Counted from the first letter of the stretch, positions 25,981 to 34,947 are shown. The stretch: 64,000 nucleotides of DNA from Kineosporia corallincola (GCF_018499875.1 NZ_JAHBAY010000007.1:124001-188000); one strand, 5' to 3'. Numbers and translations are program-made. The notes: generated from the sequence alone by a model not told the origin.

Positions 25981-28316
25981 ATGGCTGGGCCCGACGGGCG
26001 GAGGAACGCGGTGCCGACGGTGGTGGTGCGCTGCCTGACACTGCTGCTGACCGGCCTGGTCGCCACCGGACTCGGCTGGGCCGGTCTGAACCTGCTGCGC
26101 GATCCGGTGTCGGGCGAGCCGGTCTGGTGGCCGGTTCGGGGCGGTGGCGCTGGTCCATGCCACCCGCCGGCTCTGGCCCTGGATCATGATCGGGCTGGCC
26201 CTCGGATCGGCCCTGGTCGTCGCCCTCGTGGCGCCCAGCGCGATCAACTTCGGTGGGCTGGTGGCGGGACTGTGCGAGAACCTGATCGTCGCGCTGCTGC
26301 GCCGCCTGCGGCCCCGCAGCGCGCTGGACGAGTCGCCGCTGGACGCCGTGCGGGTGCTGGGCTGCGTGCTGGGGGGCAGCGCGGTGGCGTCGGTGGCGTT
26401 CGCCGTCATCGGGTTGTCGGGCAGTGCCACGTTGATGGACCTGTGGTCCGAGTTCGCCCGCAACCACCTGCTCGGGCTGATGCTGGTCTCGCCGTGCCTG
26501 GCGGTGAGCATCGGCCGCGAGGAGTTCCGCGCCCAGCTGCGCGACCGCCGGGCGAACCTGGAATGGCTGACCCAGCTGTCGGTCACGACGCTGCTGTCGA
26601 GCGCGGTCTTCCTCACCCACCAGCACGTGGTCGGCTCGTCGGTGGTGGTGCTGCCGCTGGTCTGGGGAGCCCTGCGGCTCGGCCCGCTGCGGGCGATGAC
26701 CGGCCTGCTGGTGATCGCGACGATGGCGGCGGTCGGCACCAGCCACGGCCTGGGCCGGATCTCCGCCCTCGACCACGGTGACGACGGGGTGATCACCCTC
26801 CAGATCGCGATCGGCACGCTGGCCCTGACCACGATGGCCACGGCGGTGGCCGGGCGGCTACGGGAACGGGCCATGCGGCTGGTGCGCCGGCGCACCGAGG
26901 ACCTGAACACGGCCGAGCGGCTGGCCGGTATCGGCTCGGTGCGTTGGGACACCGCCAGCGGGCGGATGGTCTGGAGCCAGGGCCTGCACCTGGTGCTGGG
27001 GACCGACCCGGCGCGCGACCAGGAGACCACCCAGACCTACACCGAGAGGCTGCACCCCGACGACCGTGAGCGGGTGCTCGAGGACGGCGCGCGGCTGGCC
27101 GAGGACACCGGGGAGGCCCGGCACCTGGAGTACCGGATCGTGCGGCCGGACGGCGAGGTGCGGCAGGTGGCCATTCGCTCCGCCACCGAGCGGTCCACCG
27201 GCGGCGGCAAGGAGGTGTTCACCACGGTGCAGGACGTGACCGAGGCCAGGGCGGCGGCCGCCGAGGTGGACCGGGCCCACCAGGAACTGTCCGCCGTACT
27301 CGACGCGGTGACCGGCACGGCGATCCTCGGGACCGACCGGGAGGACGGCACGCTCACGTTCTTCAACGTCGGGCGGAGGCGCTGTTCGGCTACCGGGCGC
27401 AGGAGGCGATCGGCCGGCTCACCCCGATGCAACTGCACGACCGACGGAGCTGGAGCGGCTCGCGCAGGAGGGGCGCGACCTGCTGCCGGAGATGATGGGG
27501 ACGATCGAGCGGGACGGGGTGTTCAACCGGCAGTGCACGTTCGCGCGCAAGGACGGCACGACATTCCCCGGGCAGCTCGTGCTCTCGGTCAAACGCCGCC
27601 CGGACGGTACCCGGATGGGGTACACCGGCGTCATCACCGACCTCACCGCGGTGCTGCGGGCCCAGGAAGAGCTGGCGGAGAGCGACAAACGCTTCCGGCT
27701 GGCGTTCGACACCTCGCCGATGGGCATGGCCGTCGTCTCGCTGGGCGCCGCCGACCCCGGCCGGTTCCTGCGGGTGAACGACGCGCTCTGCGAGTTCGCC
27801 GGGGTCGGTGAGGGGCAGCTGGTGGGGGCCCGGGTCGGGGACTTCCTGGGCGACCCGGAGCACCTGGAGCAGGCGATGGGGAACCTGGCCGAGCTGATCG
27901 CCGGGAACGTGGACGCGGTGACCGCCGAGCGCCACCTGTTCCGGGCCGACGGCGGCGAGCGCTGGGGCCGGGTGTCCGCCTCGGCCGTGCGGCCCGACGG
28001 CGACCGTGACCCTTCCCTGATCCTGCTGGTCGAAGACATCACCGCCCGCAAGGAACTGACCGAGCGCCACGAGTTCGCCATCCTCTGCCCCGGCGTGCCC
28101 GACGCGGCCACCGCGATCCGGATCGGCCACGAGGTGCTGGCCGCCCTGTCCCGCGAGTTCGACCTGAGCCGGACCCGTGCCCGGGTCGGCGCCAGCATCG
28201 GCGTGGCCGTCGCGGCCGACGGCGACACCGGCCCGGACCTGCTGCACGCGGCGGATCAGGCGATGTACGCGGCCAAGCGCTCGGGCAAGGGCGCGGTGCG
28301 GCTGAACACCCGATGA
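25981..28316 (+). pseudogene. decayed MASE1-PAS-PAS-PAS-GGDEF sensor (diguanylate cyclase remnant)
   Basis: Three frames must be joined to read one protein. The first frame (from ATG 25981) holds the opening helix and MASE1 motif VWWPV. It shifts near 26137-26140 (one extra base in a GGGG run) into LVHATRRLWPW, with five or more membrane helices, then a PAS domain ending VFTTVQDVTEA. A missing base near 27371 breaks the second PAS at FFNVG, and another near 27442 breaks it again before TELERLAQEG. A third PAS (RFRLAFDTSPMG) follows. Then ITARKELTERH is joined directly to EFAILCPG, so about 90 residues of the GGDEF domain, including half the active loop, are gone. Only the C-terminal part (GASIGVAVAA to MYAAKRSGKGAV) remains. 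Several independent lesions argue for a true pseudogene. Confidence 0.8.
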
Positions 28317-28403
28317 CGGCCCTCGCGGTGGGGTGGTCAAAGCAGTGCCCGGGCTTTGATAGAGTTCTTCTCGCGCCGCAGGGAAACCTACGGAGAGCAG
28401 CGA

Positions 28404-28476
28404 TCCCCCGTAGCTCAATTGGCAGAGCATGCGACTGTTAATCGCAGGGTTACTGGTTCAAGTCCAGTCGGGGGAG
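28404..28476 (+). tRNA. tRNA-Asn (GTT)
   Basis: A complete 73-base cloverleaf: acceptor TCCCCCG (28404-28410) pairs with CGGGGGA (28469-28475), the D arm is GCTCAATTGGCAGAGC, the anticodon arm TGCGA-CTGTTAA-TCGCA has anticodon GTT at 28437-28439, and the T arm contains GGTTCAAGTCC. CCA is not encoded. Confidence 0.96.
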
Positions 28477-28491
28477 CTTCACAGCAGGTCA

Positions 28492-28690
28492 GCCACCAGG
28501 TCCCATCAGTCGCCATCGACGGTGGGACCTTTTTGGGTCATCTTTGGCGGCTCCGGGTTCCGACAGGTTCTCCAGCGCATCGGCTCCGCGAGTGGCCCAG
28601 GCGATCGCGAGGGCCTCGCCGATGCGGACCCCTGTGGCGAACATGATGCGGCCGTCTTCACCGCACCGGCGACGACCGTCCTGGCCGGCT
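28492..28690 (-). pseudogene. tyrosine-recombinase (integrase) remnant beside tRNA-Asn
   Basis: The minus-strand translation contains IMFATGVRIGEALAIAW (Met at 28642-28644), which closely matches the box I region of phage-type tyrosine integrases, where a Thr-Gly-x-Arg-x-Gly-Glu motif holds the first catalytic Arg. No start codon, core-binding domain or box II (HxxR, Tyr) can be found in any frame nearby. It lies immediately 3' of tRNA-Asn, the usual place for an integrase after site-specific insertion. The frame is open further upstream without recognisable similarity. I read it as a leftover of a lost integrative element; no second att copy is visible in the window. Confidence 0.5.
28498..28534 (+). 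terminator. rho-independent terminator of tRNA-Asn
   Basis: A perfect 8-base stem AGGTCCCA (28498-28505) / TGGGACCT (28523-28530) runs into TTTTT. It is one of the few terminators with a T-run in the window. Confidence 0.88.
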
Positions 28691-28956
28691 TCACACCGTG
28701 ACGGAATCGCCGAACCGTGAATCACGTGTGAGACGAGCCCCTTTCCGGGGGAGTGGGAGCGGATGGCCGTGTTTCTGGACGGCAGCCGCGCCGAGACGGC
28801 CTGACAGTCCCTCCACGGCTTCACAGGGAAATGCCAGGAACAACCGATGGGTACTCCAGGTAGCCGGTCGAGCGTCGACGGTGCATGGGTCGGCCTCCGC
28901 CGCGGAAACGGGTCCGCGGCACGAACGAGGTACGGCCCGGACGAGGGGAATGCATC

Positions 28957-29724
28957 ATGCGCGTACGACGCCTGAGCACCAGAGTCGGACTGGCCGTGGC
29001 CGCGGGGGCCATCGGCCTGGGGGCAGCGGGGATCGCGGTGGCCTACCCGGCCTTCGCCGCGACCGTTCCGGACGATCCGTCCGCCACCGGAGCACCACCC
29101 ACTCCGACGGGCACCCCCACCCCCACGCGGCCGTCGGCCGACGGAAAGTCCCGGCTCGAAGGATCTTTGAAAGACCTCGTCGACGACGGCACGATCACCC
29201 AGGAGCAGGCCGACAAGGTGGCGGAGAAGCTGGCCGGCTCCGGCATCGGCTCCGGCCCGGAGGTCGGCCTGCACGGCCGGGCCACCGCCCTGGCTCTCGA
29301 CGAGGTGGCCAAGGCCCTGGGCTTGAGCGAAGACGAGGTGAGCAGCGCGCTCGCCGACGGCAGGTCCGTCAAGGACCTGGCGGAACAGCAGGGCAAGGAC
29401 GTCGACGACGTGATCGACGCCCTGGTCGAGGCCGCCACCGAGAAGATCCACCAGGCCGTCGAGGCCGGTGACCTGACCCAGGAGGCGGCCGACGGGATCA
29501 CCCCGAAGCTGAAGGAGCGCATCACCTGGCTGGTGGAGAACGGCCTGCCGAAGCTCCCTGGCCTGTCTTCGGACGGGCGGAACGCTCCGGAGGGCTGGGG
29601 CGGATGGGGTGGTGGCCGCCAGTTCCATCAGTGGCACGACGAACAAGGGGACGACGAAACCCCCGCTCCCAGCTCGTCGTCCGGCTCGGCGACCCAGGGC
29701 TCGTCCTTCTCCGGAGCCGCCTGA
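28957..29724 (+). CDS. secreted protein with helical repeats, function unknown
   Basis: A 255-residue exported protein. A Sec signal peptide (MRVRRLSTRVGLAVAAGAIGLGA, probable cleavage after AFA near residue 35) precedes a Pro/Thr-rich stretch and a helical region with LKDLVDDGTITQEQADKVAEKL and a second copy-like VEAGDLTQEAADGITPKL. Such paired LxxGxIxxxQAD units occur in several secreted Gram-positive proteins of unknown role. The C-terminus is Gly/Trp/His-rich (WGGWGGGRQFHQWHDEQ) and then Ser-rich. The ribosome site GAGGGGA precedes ATG 28957. It is possibly a cell-wall or metal-binding protein, which is speculative. Confidence 0.7.
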   Translation: MRVRRLSTRVGLAVAAGAIGLGAAGIAVAYPAFAATVPDDPSATGAPPTPTGTPTPTRPSADGKSRLEGSLKDLVDDGTITQEQADKVAEKLAGSGIGSGPEVGLHGRATALALDEVAKALGLSEDEVSSALADGRSVKDLAEQQGKDVDDVIDALVEAATEKIHQAVEAGDLTQEAADGITPKLKERITWLVENGLPKLPGLSSDGRNAPEGWGGWGGGRQFHQWHDEQGDDETPAPSSSSGSATQGSSFSGAA

Positions 29725-29856
29725 CCAGGGCATTCGCGTCCCTCGTCTCAACCCCGCATACACCTGAGCCGGAATCGCACGTTCGCCCGACGAGCCGAAT
29801 CGTTATCGGGATGTGACAATGGCCGGGCAGATGCGGGGTTGGAACGAGGAGTCGCA

Positions 29857-31134
29857 ATGGCGGGTTCTGGGGCGTGGACGTCGGGGCGCGGGTCGTCCGA
29901 GGGCACATCGACGGGGGCGGATCCGGCTGCTGACTCGGCGGCTCTGTGGGGCCCACCCGATCCGCCCGAGGACCCACCCGATCACCGTGGCGACCCACCG
30001 GACCAGCACCGCCAGCAGCCGTCCGGTCAGACGTCGGGTCAGACAATGACGGGCTGGGCGGTGGCTCCTCCGGCGGGCCCCGCCGCTCCCGCCGACGTCA
30101 CCCATCCGTCGGTGACCACAGGGCCACCCTTCGTCCTGCCCCCGGCCGCGCCTTCGGCCGTGCCCCCGGCCGCGCCCTCAGCCGTGCGCCCGTCAGCGCC
30201 CTCCTCGGTGCCCGCCACGACGTCCCCGATTCTCTCCGCGCCCCCGGTGCTCCAGACGCTCGACGGCCAGGGCCAGGTCTGGGAGTACGACCTCGGCGAC
30301 CGGCCGGCCGCCTCCGCGCCGGCCCCCACCCCGGACCAGCCGGGCGGCAACGAATCCTCGGGCTGGGCAGCCGATCTCGACCAGGCCGACGGCTGGATCG
30401 ACGAGGGCGGCAAGGCCGAGCCGGGGTCACCGCGCCGTCGTCGTCTGGCGCTGGTCGCGGCCACGGCCCTGGCCGTGCTGGTCGCGGCGCTGTCGGTGCC
30501 CTCGCTGCTGTCCGCCGACGAGGAGACGACCGACGACAACACCGTCGTGCTCGGCCGCCACCTGACCGCCCCGGTCGCCCTGAACCTGCCGGACGGGGCC
30601 ATCGCCACCGCCGACGAGAGCTATGTCGGCGTGCAGTTCGCCACCGGCGGCTGGGTGCTGGTCACCGTGCCCGAGCAGGTGGTGCAGCCCGACGGCACCC
30701 GGGCCGAGATGCCCTCGAACCCGTCGGCCTGGCTGCAACGTCATCCCGACGTGTTCGTCAGCGCCGTGCGCCGCGTCGAGGTGGACGGCCGCCCGGCCAC
30801 CCAGATCGACTACCGGCGTTCGTCCATGGCCCAGCCGCAGAGCAGTTATGCCCGCCTGCCGCTGTTCTGCGGCTGGCGCGGCGAGGACGTGAACGAACCG
30901 GGCGGCAACACCAGTGTTTTCGACGCCGGCAGCCGCCCCTCCACCCGGGAGTGCACCCAGATCACCGACGGCGCCCGGGTGCGGGCCACGTTCATCCCCG
31001 TCGAAGGCCGCACCCTGCTGGTGGAGGCGGTCTGGCGGCCCTACGGGGTGTGGGGGTGGCGGATGCCCACCACCCTGCGCGACTCCTACAACGGGCTGCT
31101 CGCCGGACTCTCCCCGCGCCCCGCCGGATCCTGA
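29857..31134 (+). CDS. single-pass membrane protein with outside domain, function unknown
   Basis: A 425-residue protein. The first ~200 residues are cytoplasmic and low complexity (PPD, PAAPSAV and PSAPSSVP repeats). A basic stop (SPRRRR) leads into one transmembrane helix (LALVAATALAVLVAALSVPSLL), and ~205 outside residues follow with VGVQFATGGWVLVTVPEQVVQ, two Cys (LPLFCGWRG and STRECTQ) and RTLLVEAVWRPYG. The outside part resembles no enzyme I know. The ribosome site AACGAGGAG is 5 bases before the ATG, so the upstream GTG at 29839 is rejected. The architecture is like the anchored proteins at 21-24.6 kb. Confidence 0.65.
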   Translation: MAGSGAWTSGRGSSEGTSTGADPAADSAALWGPPDPPEDPPDHRGDPPDQHRQQPSGQTSGQTMTGWAVAPPAGPAAPADVTHPSVTTGPPFVLPPAAPSAVPPAAPSAVRPSAPSSVPATTSPILSAPPVLQTLDGQGQVWEYDLGDRPAASAPAPTPDQPGGNESSGWAADLDQADGWIDEGGKAEPGSPRRRRLALVAATALAVLVAALSVPSLLSADEETTDDNTVVLGRHLTAPVALNLPDGAIATADESYVGVQFATGGWVLVTVPEQVVQPDGTRAEMPSNPSAWLQRHPDVFVSAVRRVEVDGRPATQIDYRRSSMAQPQSSYARLPLFCGWRGEDVNEPGGNTSVFDAGSRPSTRECTQITDGARVRATFIPVEGRTLLVEAVWRPYGVWGWRMPTTLRDSYNGLLAGLSPRPAGS

Positions 31135-31147
31135 CCCGGCGCCGCTC

Positions 31148-33790
31148 TCAGTACTGGTCGGGCCAGGACTTGCTACGCCGCAGCAGACGCGGCCGGTTCT
31201 GCTCCCGCCGGCGCGGCGCGGTGCCGTCGGGCTCCCGCTCCTGGGCCGGCAACAACTGCTCCAGGATCACTTCGGACGTCTTGCGCGCGAACGGGTCCCG
31301 CAGGATCGACATGTGGTCGCCCGGAACGTGGGTGAGCCGCCAGGTGCCGGTCAGGTACGGCGCCCAGGCGCGGCGTTCCTCCCGTTCCTCGCTCTCGGCC
31401 GCGACGATCACGAGCGCTTCGCCGTCATAGGGTTTGCCCTTGTAGAGCATGTGCAGATAGTTGCTCTGCCGCCAGAAACGCCAGTACTGGTCGTCGCCGG
31501 GGGTGCCGCGCAGACCCGTGGTGGCCACGCCCAGCGCCGTCTTCAGTTTCTGGATCGGGGTGCCGCCGTCGTTCTGGTGCGAGCGCCGGTCGGGCGGGAA
31601 CGAGTCGAGCACCACCAGCAGCCCGACCTCCTGCCCGGCGTCACGCAGCTGGTGCGCCACCTCCATCGCGAGCACCCCGCCGAACGAGTGCCCTCCGATG
31701 AAATACGGCCCCACCGGCTGGATCTGGCGCAGCGTCTTGATGTGCCGCCGGGCCGAGGCCTCCACGCTCCAGTCCGGGATGCCGCGCGCCTCCAGACCGT
31801 AGGCCTGCAAGGCGAACACCGGCTGGTCGTCGGGCAGGTGCCGGACCAGGGGCACCAGCGTGACGCCCAGGCCGCCGCCCCCGGTGAAGAGGAACAGCGG
31901 CGGGCGGGAACCGGTGGCGCGCAACGGGATCAGCGTCTGGTTGGAGGCATCCACCCGGCGGGTGACCCGCTCGGCGAACTCGCCCAGGGTGGGCGCCTGC
32001 ACCAGCACGGTGGTCTGCGCGGCCTCGGTCTGCACCCCCAGCTCGGAGGCCATCCGGCTCATCAGGCTCTCGGCGGCCAGCGAGTCGCCGCCGAGCTCGA
32101 AGAAGTCGTCTTCCAGGCTGATCTCGGGCAGCGCCAGCACGCTGCACCACAGCGCCCGCACCACTTCCTGCCACTCGGACAGGTCTTCCTTGGTGCCGCT
32201 GCCCGCGGTGACGACGGGCGGCTCGGGCAGCCCGGCCCGGTCCAGCTTGCCCCGGTCGGTGCGCGGCAGCGCCTCGAGGAACACGATGCTCTCCGGCACC
32301 ATGTGCGAGGGCAGTACCCCGGCCAGCTGCTGACGCACGGACGCCGCACTCGGCCGGTCGGCGTCGGACACGAGGTACGAGACCAGCCGTTTGCCGCTGC
32401 CCTCGCCGTCCCGCTCGGCACCGATCGTCAGGGACTCGATCACCCCGTCGAGCGCCGACAGGGCCGCGTCCACCTCGCCCGGCTCGACCAGGTAGCCGCG
32501 GATCTTCACGCTGTGGTCGCGGCGGCCGAGCAGGCGCAGCGCGCCGTCCTCGTTCACCGTGCCGACGTCGCTGCTGCGGTAGGTGCGCGCGCCGTCTTCG
32601 TGCTGCCGGCTGAACGCCTTCGCGGTGGCCTCGGGATCGCCCAGATAGCCCACGGCGAAGTTGCGGGCGGTCAGCGTGACGGTGCCGGAACCGCCCGGCG
32701 GAACCGGGTTCCCGGCCTCGTCGACGATGGTCAGCAGCACGTCGGGGATCGGCTGCCCGACCGGCAGCAGGCCGGTGAGCTCCGGGTGCGTGTGGTCCAC
32801 GCGGTACTCGGTGAGGATGCCGGTCTCGGACGAGCCGTAGCGGTTGCGCAGCACGCAGGTGCCGGGCAGCAGGGCCCGGGCGGCCTCGATGTCGGGGCCG
32901 TAGGCGGCCTCACCGGCGATCGTGACGCTGGTCAGCCGGCCCAGCAGGGCCGGGTCGGGGGCGATGCCCACCAGGTTGCGCAGGATCGCCGGGCTGGCCT
33001 GCACGATGGTCACGCCGTTGCGCTCGATCCAGGCCGGCAGGCCGTCGATGCCGCGGGTGCGGATGTCGTACATCGCCATCGTGGTGCCGGCCAGAATGCC
33101 CGCGCAGGTGGCCATCAGCCCGGCGTGGAAGCCCATCGGCAGGGTGTGGGCCACCACGTCGTCGGCGCCGTAGCAGCCGGTGGACTGGGAGTTGCCCCAG
33201 GCATCGCGCACCAGCATGCGGTGGTCGTTCACCACCACCTTGGGCCGGCCGGTGGAACCGGAGGTGAAGGCGTAGGCCGCGGCGTCGCCGGGGGCCGGGC
33301 CGGTGGCCCACAGGTCGTCCAGGTCGGCCTCGCTGCCGGGGTTGCGCCCCGAGGTGTCGAGCAGCACCTGCCCGACCAGCTCGGCCGCCTTCTCGGCGTT
33401 CGCCTCGTCGGTCAGGCAGACCCGCACGTCCACACGGTCCACGAACGAGCGCAGGCGCGCCGCGGGGGTGCGCGGGTCGAGCACCAGGATGGGGCGGCCG
33501 GAGGTGACCACGCCCCACAGGGCGGCGACAGCGGCGGCGCCGTGCGAGTACAGCAGGGCGACCGGCTGGGCGTCGGGCGATCCGGCCACGGCGATGCGCA
33601 CCTGACGGCGCACGGCGGCGATGCGGCGGCCCAGGTCGCCGTAGGTCAGTCGCAGCTCGTCGTCGTGCACGGCGAGCGCTTCGGGCTGGGTGGTGATCAC
33701 GTGCCGTAGCCGAGCAACGCTGCCCGCCTCGACGTCCCGATAGCTCAGCGGGACGACGTGGCGTTGCGTGTGCACGGTCTGCGCGGTCAT
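31148..33790 (-). CDS. NRPS-like A-PCP-TE enzyme without a condensation domain
   Basis: An 880-residue single-module enzyme. The adenylation domain (about 10-520) has core A3 FTSGSTGRPKVV, A5 YGSSETG, A7 YRSSDVG, A8 GRRDHSVKIRGYLVEPGE and the catalytic Lys515 in PRTDRGKLDR. A carrier domain has Ser570 in FFELGGDSL. A type I thioesterase (about 640-865) has Ser702 in GHSFGG and His826 in PGDHMSIL. The A4 region is MGFHAG where amino-acid-activating domains usually have FDxS, so the Asp that binds the substrate amino group is not evident; a non-amino carboxylic acid substrate is possible, as in fungal A-T-TE synthetases (inference). The ribosome site AGGAAGG precedes ATG 33790. It diverges from the TIM-barrel gene across an operator-bearing gap. 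Confidence 0.9.
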   Translation of the reverse strand: MTAQTVHTQRHVVPLSYRDVEAGSVARLRHVITTQPEALAVHDDELRLTYGDLGRRIAAVRRQVRIAVAGSPDAQPVALLYSHGAAAVAALWGVVTSGRPILVLDPRTPAARLRSFVDRVDVRVCLTDEANAEKAAELVGQVLLDTSGRNPGSEADLDDLWATGPAPGDAAAYAFTSGSTGRPKVVVNDHRMLVRDAWGNSQSTGCYGADDVVAHTLPMGFHAGLMATCAGILAGTTMAMYDIRTRGIDGLPAWIERNGVTIVQASPAILRNLVGIAPDPALLGRLTSVTIAGEAAYGPDIEAARALLPGTCVLRNRYGSSETGILTEYRVDHTHPELTGLLPVGQPIPDVLLTIVDEAGNPVPPGGSGTVTLTARNFAVGYLGDPEATAKAFSRQHEDGARTYRSSDVGTVNEDGALRLLGRRDHSVKIRGYLVEPGEVDAALSALDGVIESLTIGAERDGEGSGKRLVSYLVSDADRPSAASVRQQLAGVLPSHMVPESIVFLEALPRTDRGKLDRAGLPEPPVVTAGSGTKEDLSEWQEVVRALWCSVLALPEISLEDDFFELGGDSLAAESLMSRMASELGVQTEAAQTTVLVQAPTLGEFAERVTRRVDASNQTLIPLRATGSRPPLFLFTGGGGLGVTLVPLVRHLPDDQPVFALQAYGLEARGIPDWSVEASARRHIKTLRQIQPVGPYFIGGHSFGGVLAMEVAHQLRDAGQEVGLLVVLDSFPPDRRSHQNDGGTPIQKLKTALGVATTGLRGTPGDDQYWRFWRQSNYLHMLYKGKPYDGEALVIVAAESEEREERRAWAPYLTGTWRLTHVPGDHMSILRDPFARKTSEVILEQLLPAQEREPDGTAPRRREQNRPRLLRRSKSWPDQY

Positions 33791-33999
33791 TCCGGCCCCT
33801 TCCTAGGCTCACGTAACGTCAACTTCTGGATTGCCGACGCTGCGACAGAGTTCATCTCCAGTGGCATCCAATATGCCAAGGAGAACGAGGGACGCGCGCC
33901 CGATCACGCCAAACTGTGGGCCAGCTGGCAATCGAATTGCCCGGAATACTACCGATATCGCCGCCAATGCGGCCGCACCCTAGTGAGTGATTGCTGAGA

Positions 34000-34030
34000 G
34001 AACTCAGAGATGACACACATCTCTGAGTTC
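34000..34030. promoter_or_regulatory. operator-like perfect 12-base palindrome upstream of the TIM-barrel gene
   Basis: GAACTCAGAGAT (34000-34011) and ATCTCTGAGTTC (34019-34030) are perfect reverse complements around GACACAC. The palindrome ends 7 bases before the TACAGT -10 box of the gene at 34050, so a bound regulator would cover the -35 region. The surrounding 33.8-34.05 kb gap is noticeably less GC-rich than its flanks and holds the promoters for both divergent genes. Confidence 0.7.
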
Positions 34031-34037
34031 GATTCCA

Positions 34038-34043
34038 TACAGT
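34038..34043 (+). promoter_or_regulatory. -10 box TACAGT, leaderless start at 34050
   Basis: TACAGT is followed by 6 bases and the ATG at 34050. Confidence 0.55.
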
Positions 34044-34049
34044 GATGGC

Positions 34050-34922
34050 ATGACCGACGCCCCCAGCCCCTGGGCCACCCGACGCCGTGCTCCGCTCCGC
34101 TCCACGCCGATGGAACTGCACTTATCGGCAATGACTCTGCGTTACAGCTCGTTCTCTGACCGCGTTCTGGCGGCAGCCGCGGCGGGCTTCAGCGGCATCG
34201 GTCTGGGAGCCGTCGACTACCTCGACGCGCGCCGCTCGGAGTTCACCGAGGAGCAGCTGGCCGACTACGTCTCCCGGCACGGGCTGCGGGTGGTCGAGCT
34301 GGAGTTCCTGGCCGACTGGTGGCGCGAGGCCGACGTGCGCGGCGTGCGTCTGGAAGAAGACCTGCTGTTCTATCTGGCCGATCTGCTGCACGTGCCGCAG
34401 ATCAACGTCGGCCTGTTCGCCGAGGTGCCGTTCGACGTGCAGCGCCAGCAGTTCCGGCGGCTGTGCACCCGGGCCGCCGACCACGGCGTCCGCATCGCCC
34501 TGGAGTTCATGCCCTACAGCACCCTGCCCCGGCTGTCCGCGGCCCGGGAGCTGATCGCCGCGGCGGGCTGCGACAACGCCGGGCTGATGCTCGACGCCTG
34601 GCACTGGCACCGCTCCGGAGGAACCCTCGACGACCTGCGCACGCTGGCGCCGTCCGAGGTGTTCGCCGTCCAGTTGTGTGACGCCACCGCCACCCCGCAC
34701 GCCGATCTGCGGCACGAGGGCAGGCACGGCCGGCTCCTGCCCGGTGAGGGCGTCGTCGACATCGCCGGCTTCCTGGCCACCCTCGGCGAGATCGGCGTCG
34801 ACCTGCCGCTCGCGGTCGAGGTGCTGTCCGACGAGCTGGACGCCCGGCACCCGGTGGAGGCCGCCAGAGCGGCCGCCCAGTCGGTCATCTCGCTCACCGG
34901 CGACCGGGCGGCCGTGGCCTGA
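34050..34922 (+). CDS. sugar phosphate isomerase/epimerase-like TIM barrel protein
   Basis: A 290-residue xylose-isomerase-like (AP endonuclease 2 family) barrel. Elements in order: MTLRYSSFSDRVLAAAAAGFSGIGLGAVDY, LRVVELEFLADWW, VPQINVGLF, RIALEFMPYSTLP (metal-ligand Glu of the family), NAGLMLDAWHWHRSGG (Asp and His ligands), VFAVQLCDATATP and LAVEVLSDEL (final Glu ligand). It probably isomerises or dehydrates a sugar or keto acid with a divalent metal; the substrate is unknown. It diverges from the A-PCP-TE gene and may supply or tailor its substrate (inference). A TTA leucine codon, rare in this genome, occurs at 34122-34124. ATG 34050 fits the leaderless box; ATG 34110 is the alternative. 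Confidence 0.85.
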   Translation: MTDAPSPWATRRRAPLRSTPMELHLSAMTLRYSSFSDRVLAAAAAGFSGIGLGAVDYLDARRSEFTEEQLADYVSRHGLRVVELEFLADWWREADVRGVRLEEDLLFYLADLLHVPQINVGLFAEVPFDVQRQQFRRLCTRAADHGVRIALEFMPYSTLPRLSAARELIAAAGCDNAGLMLDAWHWHRSGGTLDDLRTLAPSEVFAVQLCDATATPHADLRHEGRHGRLLPGEGVVDIAGFLATLGEIGVDLPLAVEVLSDELDARHPVEAARAAAQSVISLTGDRAAVA

Positions 34923-34947
34923 AAAATGATGGACGACGAGGAGCCCG

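Noticed and set aside
28404-31134. A complete integrated island at tRNA-Asn.
   Set aside because: Only an integrase fragment is present; no second attachment copy or other mobility gene can be found.
30914-33709. A 931-residue plus-strand frame opposite the A-PCP-TE gene.
   Set aside because: The minus-strand gene has complete catalytic motifs; this frame is low complexity and crosses the end of another gene.
31148-33790. Iron-regulated siderophore synthetase linked to the iron box at 43147.
   Set aside because: The iron box is about 10 kb away on the other side of many genes, and no siderophore transport or tailoring gene is adjacent.
33758-33997. A 79-residue plus-strand frame in the promoter gap.
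   Set aside because: It starts inside the divergent synthetase gene, has no ribosome site, and covers the low-GC promoter and operator region.
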